Part shown: piece by piece, positions 1-9,299 of the stretch
Numbering within the stretch: the first letter of the stretch is position 1
Layout of the letters: each line of letters starts with the position of its first letter
From: DASTPP01 sp035762175
GTDB lineage: Bacteria > Myxococcota_A > Polyangia > Polyangiales > Polyangiaceae
Length of the DNA stretch: 64,000 nt
Assembly: GCA_035762175.1 (NCBI GenBank)
Contig: DASTPP010000171.1
Coordinates: 71,962-135,961, forward strand
Direction: 5' to 3'
The notes under the pieces: generated by a model
What the model was told of the DNA's origin: nothing
Databases searched by the model: none
Seen by the model: the letters and a program-made list of their open reading frames with translations, nothing else
Translations under genes and position numbers: made by a program

Positions 1-191
1 AGCGGTCGACGAGCGCCCCGGCGATCGGAAAACACACGATCATCGGCACCGTCGCGAAAAACTGGACGAACGAAAGCGCCGTGGCCGACCCCGTCTGCCC
101 GTACACCCAGACGCTCAGGGCGAAGCTGCTGAGCCCCGAGCCGAGCTGCGAGACCATCAACCCGAACCAGGCGAGGTAGAAAGAGCGCATC
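1..191 (-). CDS. MFS transporter, N-terminal part (runs off the window)
   Basis: Reading leftward from an ATG at 191 gives 63 residues starting MRSFYLAWFGLMVSQLGS and running off the left edge. Two hydrophobic segments (about residues 4-28 and 38-58) separated by a short polar VYGQTGSA stretch look like TM1 and TM2 of a major facilitator superfamily exporter of the EntS/MFS_3 kind. The substrate cannot be deduced. The tRNA-Leu gene lies about 140 bp upstream on the same strand. Confidence 0.7.
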
Positions 192-330
192 GCGCAAGCA
201 CGCCCCGGCCGCCCCCGCCCCCGAGGGGGCAGTCAGCCAGGCGGGTGATCACCGAAACCAGATCTCGTGCGCGACCGGGGCCCCGCCGACGACCCAGGCG
301 CGCGCTCGTGGGCCGTCAAGACATCGATTG

Positions 331-413
331 TGCCGAAGGTGGGAGTCGAACCCACACGCCCGTAAGGACAACGGATTTTGAATCCGTCGCGTCTGCCATT
401 CCGCCACTTCGGC
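331..413 (-). tRNA. tRNA-Leu (anticodon CAA)
   Basis: Read on the minus strand, the sequence begins GCCGAAG and ends CTTCGGC plus discriminator A, giving a perfect 7-bp acceptor stem. The T arm carries GTTCGACTC. The anticodon stem ACGGA/TCCGT encloses the loop TTCAAAA, so the anticodon is CAA, which reads UUG leucine codons. A long variable arm fits a class II tRNA. The 3' CCA is not encoded. Confidence 0.95.
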
Positions 414-689
414 TCGTTCGTTCTCGCTCTCGATCGCGTCGCCTTTCACCGGCGCCGGGCGGGCCCGCACCGCAAGGTGACCCTAGTACTACAGCCGCCT
501 CGTGACGCGCAACTGGTCGAGCGACGTGGCTCGATTTCGCACGTAAGACGATAAGCTCTGGGGCCCGCGCGCCGGGCGGCGGGGGGGGGTGCGGCAAGAT
601 GCTACAGGCCTTTGGCGCAGCTACCACGGCGCACGCCCATGCTAAGTGTCAATGTCCTCGGCGCACCGCCGACGAGAGGACACCGGCCG

Positions 690-2225
690 ATGTACTGGCG
701 TACGCTGTTGCCTACTTCGCGTCCCTCCCTCCTGCTGGCCTTCGGCGCCTTCGCGGCGTTCGCGTCGGGCGCGCCCGGGGTGGCGGCACAGACCGGGGCG
801 CCCGCGGGCGCGACGGCGGCCGGGGCGGGGGCGGCGACGCCGGGGGCCGCGGGGTCGGCGACGCCGGGGGCGGCGGCATCGGGCGTGGCGAGCGCGTCGG
901 CGCCGGGGGTCGCGGCGGCGGGCGGGGTGCTGGGCGCTTCGGTCGCGCCGGGGTCGGCCGAGCCGGCGGCGGGCGGCGGGGGCATGCGGCTCGACGCGGC
1001 GATCCGGCTGGCGCTTGCGAACAACGAGCGGGCGCGGCGGGCGGGCTGGCGCGTCGAGGTGGCCGAGGGGCAGGTGGCGCGGGCGCGTTCGGCGTTCCTG
1101 CCCTCGGTCGTGGCGGGCGGCACGGCGACGCAGCGGCTGTACGAAGACAACCGCGGCGCGCGGTTCAACTCGTCGGCGTCGCTCACGATCACGCAGCCGC
1201 TCGTCAACGCCTCGCCCTGGGTGCTCTACGCGCAGTCGCGGCGCGCGCGCTCGGCCGAGCGCTACGCGGCGCTCGACGAGCGGCGGGTGCTCGCGTTCGA
1301 CACGGCGCGCGCCTTCGTGCAGGCGCTCACGTCCGAGAACGTGCTCGAGGCGGCGCTGCGGCGGCGCGAGCGGGCGGAGGCGAACCTGGCGAACGCCCGG
1401 GCGCGGGCCGAGGCGCAGCTGGCGAGCACCAACGACGTGACGCGGGCGCAGCTCGAGTTCGCGACCGCCAACCGCGAGGTGGGCAACGCCCGCGGCGGCG
1501 TCGAGCGCGGGTACCTGCAGCTCGGCTACCTCGTCGGCGCGCCGGTGCGGGGGCCGCTCGCGCCGCCGGACGGCACGACGCAGGCCGCCGAGCTCTTCGC
1601 CGGCAGCCCCGCCGCGCTCGTCAACGCCGCGCTCGGCCGCCGCCCCGACGTGCGGGCCCAGCATCACCGGGTCGAGGCCGCGCGCTTCGCCGCCGCCGAG
1701 CCGAACTACCGCTTCGTGCCCCAGCTCAGCCTCGCGGCCCAGTCGCGGGTGAGCCCCGACCCGACCTTCACGAGCGACCGCTGGCACGACGAGACGCTGT
1801 CGTTGAACCTGAGCTGGCCGATCTGGGACGCGGGCGTGCGCGACGGCGACCGCCGCAGCCGCGAGGCGCAGGCCGAGATCGCCGCGCTCGACGAGCGGCT
1901 CCTGCGGCGGGGCGTGGGGGTCGAGGTCGGCGCGGCGCTCGCGTCGCTCAAGGCGGCGCGCGAGGCGTACCAGGCGGCGGGCGAGGGGGTCGAGGCCGCG
2001 CGGCGCAACGTCGAGGAGGCCGAGATTCTCTACCGCCAGGGCCTCGCCCGGGGGCTCGAGCTGGTGACGGCCACCGCCCAGCGCTTCGAGGCCGAGGTCG
2101 GCCTCGCCACAACCAAGCTGAACATGGAGCAAGCCTACCTCGAGCTGCGCTTCGCCGTCGGCCTCTCGCCCACCGACGAGACGCCCGTGACGCTGCCTCC
2201 GTCGCCCGAGGGCGGCTCGCCGTGA
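690..2225 (+). CDS. TolC-family outer-membrane efflux protein
   Basis: This 511-residue protein is the outer-membrane channel of an RND tripartite pump. It opens with a signal peptide (about residues 1-34, ending VAAQ), followed by an Ala/Gly/Pro-rich linker to about residue 95. Two OEP repeats follow, starting MRLDAAIRLALANNERA, with the usual coiled-coil helices (LASTNDVTRAQLEF in the first; ILYRQGLARGLELVTA in the second). The ATG at 690 was chosen because the signal peptide begins there and GAGAGGA lies 10 bp upstream. An in-frame ATG at 612 would add 26 unlikely residues. The stop overlaps the adaptor start by four bases (GTGA), so the genes are coupled. Confidence 0.9.
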   Translation: MYWRTLLPTSRPSLLLAFGAFAAFASGAPGVAAQTGAPAGATAAGAGAATPGAAGSATPGAAASGVASASAPGVAAAGGVLGASVAPGSAEPAAGGGGMRLDAAIRLALANNERARRAGWRVEVAEGQVARARSAFLPSVVAGGTATQRLYEDNRGARFNSSASLTITQPLVNASPWVLYAQSRRARSAERYAALDERRVLAFDTARAFVQALTSENVLEAALRRRERAEANLANARARAEAQLASTNDVTRAQLEFATANREVGNARGGVERGYLQLGYLVGAPVRGPLAPPDGTTQAAELFAGSPAALVNAALGRRPDVRAQHHRVEAARFAAAEPNYRFVPQLSLAAQSRVSPDPTFTSDRWHDETLSLNLSWPIWDAGVRDGDRRSREAQAEIAALDERLLRRGVGVEVGAALASLKAAREAYQAAGEGVEAARRNVEEAEILYRQGLARGLELVTATAQRFEAEVGLATTKLNMEQAYLELRFAVGLSPTDETPVTLPPSPEGGSP

Positions 2226-3568
2226 GCGGGCGCGCGCGGGGCCCGGGGCGGCGGCGGGGCGCCGGGGCGCTCTTCGCGATCGTGGCGGCGCTCGCCTCCG
2301 CGTGCAAGGGCGGCGAAGACGCCGGCGGCGTGCGGGGCGAGGGCGGCGGCCGGGGCGGCGGCCGCGGCGGCAAGGGCGGCCGGGGCATCGCGTACCCGGT
2401 CGACGTGCTCGCGGTCGAGGCGAAGCAGGTCGACTACGTCATCAACGCGCCCGGCACGCTCGAGGCCTTCGAGCGCATTCAGGTGACGTCGCGCGTCGCC
2501 GGCGCGGTCGACAAGGTGAGCTTCGCCGAGGGCCAAGAGGTCAAGACCGGCCAGGTGCTCGTCGTCATCGACGCCGAGCGCTACCGGCTCGCGGTCAACA
2601 GCGCCCGCGCCGCGCTCGAGAAGGCGAAGGCGGCGCAGGCCGACACCGAGTCGATGCTGCGGCGGCGCGAGGGCGCGAGCGACCAGAACCCCGGGCTCAT
2701 CCCGGGCGAAGAGATCGAGACGTACCGCACGCGCGGCCTGACGGCGAAGGCGGACACGGCCGTCGCGTCCGAGGCGCTGCGCTCGGCCGAGCTGAACCTG
2801 CGCGACTCGCAGGTGCGCGCCCCGGCCGAGGGGGTCATCCAGACGCGCACGGTCGAGACGGGGCAGTACGTGCAGCCCGGCTACGTGATGGCGACGCTCT
2901 TGCGCCGCGACCCGATGCTCTTGCGCTTCAACGTCACCTCCCAAGAGGCGCCGCGCATCAAGCCCGGCGCCGTGGCGACGTTCAAGCTGCGCGAGACGAC
3001 GCGCGTCTACGAGGCGAAGGTGACGCTGGTGGCGGCGGCGGCCGACCCCGAGTCGCGCCTGGTGCCGGTGACGGCCGAGGTCACGACCGAGGGGCACGCC
3101 TACTGGCTGCGGCCGGGCTCCTTCGCCGACGTGACCCTGAACGTCGGCGCCGGGCGCCAGTCGCCCGTCGTGCCCCGCAGCGCGGTGCGCCCGAGCGAGC
3201 GGGGCTTCGTCGCCTTCGTCGTCCAAGACGGCCGGGCCCAAGAGCGGCAGCTTCAGCTCGGCATGAACACGGCCGACGGCTGGGTCGAGGTGCGCGACGG
3301 CCTCGCGCCCGGCGACCAGCTCGTCGTCCGCGGCGCCGAGCCGCTCAGCCAGGGCGCGCAGGTGCGCCCGAACGCCGTCTCGGCCGACCAGTTCACGCGC
3401 CCCGACGCCCCGGGCGAGCCGGCCCCGCCGCTGCCGGCCCCTTACGGCTCGGGCCCCCGGGGCCGGCGCGGCGGCGCGGGCCCGGCCGGCTCGGGGGCGC
3501 CGCCCGGCAGCGCCGCGCCCGGCACGCCCACGGCCGCCCCCGGCGCGCCCCCCGGGGCCGCGCCATGA
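2222..3568 (+). CDS. RND efflux periplasmic adaptor (HlyD/MFP family) lipoprotein
   Basis: This 448-residue membrane fusion protein links the pump to the outer-membrane channel. A GTG start overlaps the previous stop. Residues 14-28 are hydrophobic and end in a lipobox ASAC, so it is probably lipid-anchored through Cys28. After a Gly/Arg/Lys-rich linker come the barrel-sandwich half GTLEAFERIQVTSRVAG, an alpha-hairpin (about residues 120-200), and the returning half RAPAEGVIQTRTVETGQYV. A beta-barrel and membrane-proximal domain follow. The last 55 or so residues are a Pro/Ala/Gly-rich tail unlike the family norm. It overlaps the permease gene by ATGA. Confidence 0.9.
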   Translation: MSGRARGPGRRRGAGALFAIVAALASACKGGEDAGGVRGEGGGRGGGRGGKGGRGIAYPVDVLAVEAKQVDYVINAPGTLEAFERIQVTSRVAGAVDKVSFAEGQEVKTGQVLVVIDAERYRLAVNSARAALEKAKAAQADTESMLRRREGASDQNPGLIPGEEIETYRTRGLTAKADTAVASEALRSAELNLRDSQVRAPAEGVIQTRTVETGQYVQPGYVMATLLRRDPMLLRFNVTSQEAPRIKPGAVATFKLRETTRVYEAKVTLVAAAADPESRLVPVTAEVTTEGHAYWLRPGSFADVTLNVGAGRQSPVVPRSAVRPSERGFVAFVVQDGRAQERQLQLGMNTADGWVEVRDGLAPGDQLVVRGAEPLSQGAQVRPNAVSADQFTRPDAPGEPAPPLPAPYGSGPRGRRGGAGPAGSGAPPGSAAPGTPTAAPGAPPGAAP

Positions 3569-6500
3569 ACCTGACCGACATCTCGATCAAGAACCCCGTC
3601 CTCGCCTGGATGTTGATGGCCGGCACGGTGCTCTTCGGCGCCCTCGCCGCCATGCGCATCGGCGTCAGCCAGTACCCCGACGTCGACTACCCCAACGTCA
3701 GCGTCTCGGCCTCGTGGCCGGGCGCGGGGCCCTCGGCCGTCGAGCGCGAGCTGGTCGAGCCCATCGAGCAGGCGCTCGCGCAGGTCGAGGGCGTGCAGCA
3801 GATCAGCTCGCAGGCCCGCCAGGGGTCGGCGCGCATCACGGTCTCGTTCGACATGTCGCGCAACATCGACCTCGCCCTGCAGGACGTGCAGGCCAAGGTC
3901 GCCCAGGCCCAGCGCCAGCTGCCGCGCGACGTGCCCGCCGCCACGGTCTCGAAGTCGAACCCCGACGACACGCCCATCGTCACCGTCGGCGTCACCGGCC
4001 CCTTCGCCCGGCAGCTGCTCGCCGACGTCGCCCGCTACCAGGTGCAAGAGCGGCTGCAGACCGTGCCGGGGGTCGGGCAAATTCAGCTCAGCGGCTACCT
4101 CGACCGCAACGTGCGGCTCTGGGTCGACGAGAGCCGCATGAACGAGCGCGGCGTCGCCATCACCGACGTGCTCAACGCCGTCCGGCGCGAGCACGTCGAG
4201 CTGCCCGGCGGCCAGCTCGAGGCGGGCGGGCGGCAGCTCAGCGTGCGCCTGCTCGGCGAGGCGCTCGACCTCGACGCCCTGCGCGCCATCGTCGTGCGGC
4301 GGGGCGAGTCGGGCGCGCCGGTCTACCTGAAAGACGTCGCCCTCGTCGAAGACGGCTTCGAGGACGTCGCGAGCGTCGCCCGCCTCGACGGCGTGCCCCT
4401 GCAGGCGCTCGGCGTGCTCAAGCAGCGCGGCTCGAACGCCGTCGCCGTCGCCCGCGCCGTCCGCGAGAAGGTCGCCGAGGTGCAGAAGTCGCTGCCCGAG
4501 GGCATGCAGGTCGAGGTGCTCTTCGACACGACCAAGTTCATCGAAGAGTCGGTGCACGAGATCGAGGTCGAGCTCGCCCTCGCCGTCGCGCTGACGGCGC
4601 TCGTCTGCTGGCTCTTTCTCGGCTCGCTCTCGGGCACCGTCAACGTGCTGCTCGCCATCCCCATGTCGCTGCTCGGCACGGTGGCGATCATCTACTTCTG
4701 GGGCTTCACCCTCAACACCTTCACCCTGCTCGGCCTCTCGCTCTCGGTCGGCCTCGTCGTCGACGACGCCGTCATGGTGATGGAGAACATCTACCGCCAC
4801 GCCGAGATGGGCAAAGAGCGGGTGCGCGCCGCGTCCGAGGGCACGCGCGAGATCACCTTCGCCGCGCTCGCCGCCACGCTCGCCGTCGTCGCCATCTTCC
4901 TGCCCGTCGTCTTCATGCAGGGCGTCATCGGGCGCTTCTTCTACCAGTTCGGCGTCACCCTCTCGGCCGCCGTGATGATCTCGTACCTCGAGGCCATCAC
5001 GCTCGCGCCCGCCCGCTGCGCCCAGCTCTTGCGCGCCGGCGCCCAGCACGCCCGCGGCGGCCTCGGCGCCCTGGTCGACCGCGGCTTCGCCCGCCTCGAG
5101 CGCGCCTACGGGCGGGCGCTCGGCGTCGGCCTGCGGCGGCCCCTGCCCGTGCTCGCCGTCGCCGCCCTCGTCTTCGCCGCCGCCGCCTTCGCCGCCACCC
5201 GCCTGCCCTCCGAGTTCGTCCCCTCGCAGGACCAGAGCCGCCTGCAGGTGCGGCTGCAGGCCGACGTCGGCACCACCATGGCCGCCGCCGCGCCCCTGCT
5301 CGAGCGCGCCGAGCGCGTCGTCTCGAACCACCCCGAGGTCGAGCACACCCTCACCACCCTCAACAACTCCGGCGGCAGCATGACGCTCATGCTCGTGCCG
5401 CCCGACCAGCGCGCGCGGAGCGCCCAGCAGCTCGCGCAGGCGCTGCGCCGCGAGCTCGGGCAGATCGCCGGCCTGCGCGCCTCGATTCAAGACCCCTCGC
5501 AGCAGGGCTTCGGCTCGCAGCGCGGCCACCCGGTCGACGTCTCGGTGCGCGGCCCCGACTGGGAGACCCTCGTCAAGGAGGCCCAGGGGTTCAAGCAGAA
5601 GCTCGAAGAGGGCGGCCTCGTCACCGACGTCAACACCGACTACCAGGTCGGCCTGCCCGAGCTGCAGGTCGAGCCCGACCGCCGCCGCGCCAGCGAGCTC
5701 GGCGTCTCGGTCACCGACCTCGCCACGACGGTCAGCGCGCTCGTCGGCGGCAACGTGCTCGGCAAGTTCTCGACCGGCGGGCGCCGCGTCGACATCCGCG
5801 CCAGGTTGCTCGCCTCGCAGCGCGCGCGCCCCGAAGACGTCGGCCGCCTGCGCGTGCGCGCCGCCGACGGCACCCTCGTGCCGCTCTCGACGCTCGTCCG
5901 CCAAGAAGAGCGGCCCGTCATGCAGTCGATCAACCGCGTCGACCGCGAGCGCGCCATCGCCGTCTACGGCAACGTCGCGCCCGGCCGCGGCCAGGCCGAG
6001 GTGCTCGCCGCCGTCGAGGCGCTCGGCCGCGACCTGCCCGCCGGCTACCGCGTCGTGCTCGGCGGCCAGAGCAGCCAGCTCTCCGAGACCACCTCGGGCC
6101 TCGCCTTCGCCCTGCTCGTCGGCGTCGCCGTCGCCTACATGATCCTGGCCTCGCAGTTCAACTCGTTCCTGCACCCGGTCACGGTGCTCACCATCTTGCC
6201 CCTCGCCATCGCCGGCGCCGTCTTCGGCCTCGGCGTCGCCGGCAAGTCGCTCAACCTGTTCAGCATGATCGGCGTGCTCCTCTTGATGGGCATCGTCAAA
6301 AAGAACTCGATCTTGCTCGTCGACTACGCCAACCAAGTCCGCCGCGAAGACGGCCTCGGCGCCGGCGAGGCCATGCACCGGGCCGGCCCCCGCCGCCTGC
6401 GCCCCATCCTCATGACCACCGTCGCCACCATGATGAGCGCCGTGCCCGCCGCGCTCGGCCTCGGCCCCGGCGCCGAGACCCGCGGGCCCATGGCCGCCGC

Positions 6501-6684
6501 CGTCCTCGGCGGCCTCACCCTCTCGACCCTGCTCAGCCTGCTCGTCGTCCCCGCCTTCTACGTCGTCGCCGACCGCGTCAAAACCTCGCTCGGCCGCCGC
6601 CTCGGCCGCCGCCCCGAGCCCGAAGCCCCCGCCGCGCCGCCCCCCCCCGAAGCCGCCCCCCAGACGCCCGGCCCCGGCGCCTAG
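3565..6684 (+). CDS. RND multidrug efflux permease (AcrB/MdtB-like, HAE1 group)
   Basis: This 1039-residue proton-driven inner-membrane pump starts MNLTDISIKNPVLAWMLM, typical of the MdtB/MdtC-type branch. Two repeats of six TM helices and large periplasmic loops are present at full family length. The TM4 proton-relay motif GLVVDDAVMVMEN places Asp400 and Asp401 where AcrB has Asp407 and Asp408. The second half carries GIVKKNSILLVDYANQ. ATG overlaps the adaptor's stop (ATGA), so the three pump genes form one operon. The substrate is unknown. The TAG stop lies inside the left arm of a long inverted repeat. Confidence 0.93.
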   Translation: MNLTDISIKNPVLAWMLMAGTVLFGALAAMRIGVSQYPDVDYPNVSVSASWPGAGPSAVERELVEPIEQALAQVEGVQQISSQARQGSARITVSFDMSRNIDLALQDVQAKVAQAQRQLPRDVPAATVSKSNPDDTPIVTVGVTGPFARQLLADVARYQVQERLQTVPGVGQIQLSGYLDRNVRLWVDESRMNERGVAITDVLNAVRREHVELPGGQLEAGGRQLSVRLLGEALDLDALRAIVVRRGESGAPVYLKDVALVEDGFEDVASVARLDGVPLQALGVLKQRGSNAVAVARAVREKVAEVQKSLPEGMQVEVLFDTTKFIEESVHEIEVELALAVALTALVCWLFLGSLSGTVNVLLAIPMSLLGTVAIIYFWGFTLNTFTLLGLSLSVGLVVDDAVMVMENIYRHAEMGKERVRAASEGTREITFAALAATLAVVAIFLPVVFMQGVIGRFFYQFGVTLSAAVMISYLEAITLAPARCAQLLRAGAQHARGGLGALVDRGFARLERAYGRALGVGLRRPLPVLAVAALVFAAAAFAATRLPSEFVPSQDQSRLQVRLQADVGTTMAAAAPLLERAERVVSNHPEVEHTLTTLNNSGGSMTLMLVPPDQRARSAQQLAQALRRELGQIAGLRASIQDPSQQGFGSQRGHPVDVSVRGPDWETLVKEAQGFKQKLEEGGLVTDVNTDYQVGLPELQVEPDRRRASELGVSVTDLATTVSALVGGNVLGKFSTGGRRVDIRARLLASQRARPEDVGRLRVRAADGTLVPLSTLVRQEERPVMQSINRVDRERAIAVYGNVAPGRGQAEVLAAVEALGRDLPAGYRVVLGGQSSQLSETTSGLAFALLVGVAVAYMILASQFNSFLHPVTVLTILPLAIAGAVFGLGVAGKSLNLFSMIGVLLLMGIVKKNSILLVDYANQVRREDGLGAGEAMHRAGPRRLRPILMTTVATMMSAVPAALGLGPGAETRGPMAAAVLGGLTLSTLLSLLVVPAFYVVADRVKTSLGRRLGRRPEPEAPAAPPPPEAAPQTPGPGA

Positions 6685-6812
6685 CGCCGCGGGCGGGCCT
6701 GCGCCGAACACCCAGAGGGCGGGGGCCCCACTGTTTGAGCCCCCCGCGAGGGGGGCGAGTTTGGGGTGCCCGGAGGGCGTTCGGCGCAGGCCCGCCCGCG
6801 GCGCTAGGCGCC
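6676..6812. terminator. Long inverted repeat between convergent genes, likely bidirectional terminator
   Basis: Arms 6676-6713 and 6775-6812 are 38 bp long with one mismatch, and the left arm contains the TAG stop of the permease. The 61-bp loop holds a second G/C hairpin (CCCCCC-GCGA-GGGGGG) and a copy of a short dispersed repeat on the minus strand. It lies between convergent stops at 6684 and 6822. There is no U-tract, so termination is inferred. Confidence 0.6.
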
Positions 6813-6821
6813 GACGCTCGC

Positions 6822-7805
6822 TCAGCGCAGATCGACCGCGACGGGGCAGTGATCGGACACCTCTTCGCGGAAGATGGGGCAGCGCGACCCCGGCGAGCAG
6901 CCCTCGCTCTCGCATGGGCCTTCGGCGGCGATGCGCCGGGGCTCGGCCCACGTAAAGACGTGATCGAGCGCCGAGCCCCGACAGCCGTCGGGACGCGCCC
7001 AGTACGACGTGCAAGGCAGCTCGCGCGACGCCCACGTCGCCCCCGTCGCCGCGGCGAGCGCCGCGAGCTCGTCGCGGTCAGAGTCGTCGGTGGCGTTGAA
7101 GTCGCCGAGCAACACCACGCGCTCGCCCGAGCCCATCGCGGCCGCGAACACGGGACGCAGCGCCTTGAGCTGCGCCCGCCGCAGATCGACGCCGTCGCCC
7201 TGCGCCTTTAGGTGCACCACCATCAGGCGCAGCACCTCGCCCGCCCCCGCCCCGAAGAACGACACCGAAGGCTTCGGCCGCAGGCGCGCCTCGAAGGTCG
7301 GCTTCGCCCCGGGGTAGACCGCTTCGGTCTCGCGGTACGTGTGCGTCGAGACGAGCTCGAGCGCCCCGCCGTCGAAGAGCACCCCCACCCGCTGCTTCGG
7401 CCCGCCCTCGGCGTGGACGAAGCGCCAGGCGGGGCCGAGCCGGCGCCTCGCCGCCTCGGCGAAGGCCTCGGGCTCGACGATTTCTTGCACGCCGATCGCC
7501 GACGCCTCGACCCCGCGAATCGCCTCGAACGCCCCCGCCTCTTGCCGCGACGACTTGGGATAATTTTCGATGTTGAAGGTCGCCACGCGCAGCGGCGAGC
7601 GCGGCGGACAGAGCCCGTCGGCGAAGGGCAAGGCCGCGACGAGCACGAGGGCGAGCGGCCAGCGGGGCCGACGCCCGCCGGGGGGCGCGAACGCGGCCGG
7701 CCGGCCGCCGAGCAAGAGCAGCACGAAGCGGGCGAAAAGGGCGGCGAGCGCGGCCCCCGGCCCCGGGCGCGAACGCCCCGACAGGCCACGACGACGGAAC
7801 AGCAT
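6822..7805 (-). CDS. Endonuclease/exonuclease/phosphatase family protein
   Basis: This 327-residue member of the DNase I-like phosphodiesterase superfamily has the expected motifs in order: ATFNIENY (about residue 76), GVQEIV with the metal-binding Glu, VVHLKA, LLGDFNATDD, SALDHVF and the terminal SDHCPV with the catalytic His. The first 65 residues hold two hydrophobic stretches separated by a Pro/Arg-rich loop, so the catalytic domain is probably outside the cytoplasm or membrane-tethered. A nuclease and a lipid/sugar phosphatase are both possible. It is convergent with the RND operon. Confidence 0.85.
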   Translation of the reverse strand: MLFRRRGLSGRSRPGPGAALAALFARFVLLLLGGRPAAFAPPGGRRPRWPLALVLVAALPFADGLCPPRSPLRVATFNIENYPKSSRQEAGAFEAIRGVEASAIGVQEIVEPEAFAEAARRRLGPAWRFVHAEGGPKQRVGVLFDGGALELVSTHTYRETEAVYPGAKPTFEARLRPKPSVSFFGAGAGEVLRLMVVHLKAQGDGVDLRRAQLKALRPVFAAAMGSGERVVLLGDFNATDDSDRDELAALAAATGATWASRELPCTSYWARPDGCRGSALDHVFTWAEPRRIAAEGPCESEGCSPGSRCPIFREEVSDHCPVAVDLR

Positions 7806-7916
7806 GACCTTAAGGAAATGGCCGCACGCGCCGACAAAGGCAAGGACGCAAGTTCGGACCGGCGTCGCACATCGGCCCCCGCGGCCGCGACCAAGCGCCC
7901 GCGGGCGCGCTCGCCG

Positions 7917-8259
7917 TCAGCGAAATTGCCCGACGACGTCCTCGATCTCGAGCTGCACGATGGCGCTTGCCCGCATAGAGCGACTGTTGCTGCGCGTAGA
8001 GCTCGCCCCCGGGGCTGATCTTCGAGAGCGGCACGTTGAACACGTTCTCTTGCGCGCGAGCCCCGGCCGCCCCCGCGAGGCCGGCCGCGAGCGCCAGCCC
8101 GGCCGCGAGCCGCGGCCCCGAGCGCCCGCCGCCCGCCCGATCGACCGCCCCGCGCGCGCCTGCGCGCCGCCCGGCCGCCCTCCGTCCGGTTTCGCGCCCC
8201 TCTCCCTCGGGCCGCCCGGTCGCCCCCGCCCCCCGCCTGCGCTCTCGCCTTTGCGCCAT
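7917..8259 (-). pseudogene. Possible frameshifted small exported protein
   Basis: From the ATG at 8259 the frame encodes a basic N-terminus and a signal-like segment LAAGLALAAGLAGAAGARAQ. A protein-like stretch ENVFNVPLSKISPGGELYAQ follows. After QQQSLYAG the frame becomes Arg-rich and implausible and stays open to 7810. One base over, the reading continues sensibly as ASAIVQLEIEDVVGQFR and stops at 7917. This suggests a single-base frameshift, or a sequencing error, near 7965. The NVFNVP opening resembles some outer-membrane proteins, but no family is assigned. Confidence 0.35.
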
Positions 8260-8282
8260 CGCGCCTCGCCTCGTATTCCCTC

Positions 8283-9032
8283 CTACTCCCCCGTCTCGCG
8301 GTGCGGCGCGGCGACCTCTTTCGATTGCGCCGAGCCCTTCTCGCGCAAAAAGACGGTCAGCACGACGAGCACGGCGACCGAGAAGAACTCGCTCTGCCAG
8401 TTCTGAAACGACTGAAACCAAAATTTCGACGTGCCCAGGTATTCGAAGAACGAGGCGGCCCCCCCCCCGTGCAGCGCCTGCTCGCGGTTGTGCTCGCGCA
8501 CGCCGCCCGCCGCATGCAGGGCGAACGAGCCCAAAAAGAGCAGCGTGAGCGCGATCGTCAGCGAGTGCGAGTACACCGCCTTGACCAGGCCGCCGCGGCG
8601 CACCGGCCAGGGCGCCTCGGCCGAGCGCTCCTCGGCGCCGCCCCCCTCCGCGCCCGCCTTTTCTTCGAGCGGGTTCGACTCGGGCGAGCCCTTCTGCCGG
8701 AGCCAGACCGTGAAGAGCACGAAGGCGGCCATCTGGAGAAACTCGCTCTCCCAGTTTTCGAACACCGACTCGATGAAGTGCCCGCTGATCAGGTACGCCC
8801 CGAACGAGAGGGCCGCCTGGCCGTGCTCGGCGAGCTCTTCGTTGAGCAGCCGGTAGCCCGCGAGCCCCTGGCCGACGAGCGACGCGAAGAAGAAGGCGAG
8901 CAGGGCGATCGTCAGCCCGTTCTCGCGCAGCCAGCGCTTCGAGGCGCCCCCCTCGTGGCCGCCCCGCTCGGACGCCCGGCCCGACGGACGAACGCCCGCG
9001 CCGGGCCGTCCCGATACCGTTTGCGTTGCCAT
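8283..9032 (-). CDS. DUF6766 family membrane protein
   Basis: This 249-residue membrane protein is built from two similar halves. The first contains WLRENGLTIALLAFFFASLVG, then GAYLISGHFIESVFENWESE and a second TM ending in VWLRQKGSPES. The second repeats the plan with SLTIALTLLFLGSFAL, FFEYLGTSKFWFQSFQNWQSE and VFLREKGSAQS. The FENWESEFLQ-type motif and the RQKGS ending are characteristic of DUF6766. Function is unknown. It is transcribed divergently from the gene at 9300 across a 267-bp gap in which no clear promoter was seen. Confidence 0.8.
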   Translation of the reverse strand: MATQTVSGRPGAGVRPSGRASERGGHEGGASKRWLRENGLTIALLAFFFASLVGQGLAGYRLLNEELAEHGQAALSFGAYLISGHFIESVFENWESEFLQMAAFVLFTVWLRQKGSPESNPLEEKAGAEGGGAEERSAEAPWPVRRGGLVKAVYSHSLTIALTLLFLGSFALHAAGGVREHNREQALHGGGAASFFEYLGTSKFWFQSFQNWQSEFFSVAVLVVLTVFLREKGSAQSKEVAAPHRETGE

Positions 9033-9299
9033 GGGCCGAGGCCTGGTGCAACGAACGCGCCACGGCCCGCGCGTTGCGCAGAATTCGCGCGCCCGGGAAG
9101 GCCCCGCGCCTCAGGCGTTCGGGCGCCGAACGGGGTCGCTTGACGCTTTGGGGCACTTCTCTACACCGAAACCGCCCCCTCCCGCCGGGGCGCCCTTCGG
9201 CCCGGCGCGGGCGGGCCCGCGGCGGATTCGCGGGGGCAAGCGCACGCCGGGCGCGTACACCATGGCGCCCCCGCGCGCACGCCGCGCGGGGCCCCCCCC

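Noticed and set aside
3442..7035. Very long open frame antisense to the RND genes
   Set aside because: It mirrors the codon pattern of the plus-strand genes, has Gly/Ala/Glu/Asp/Arg-biased composition and no domain. Such shadows are expected at this GC content.
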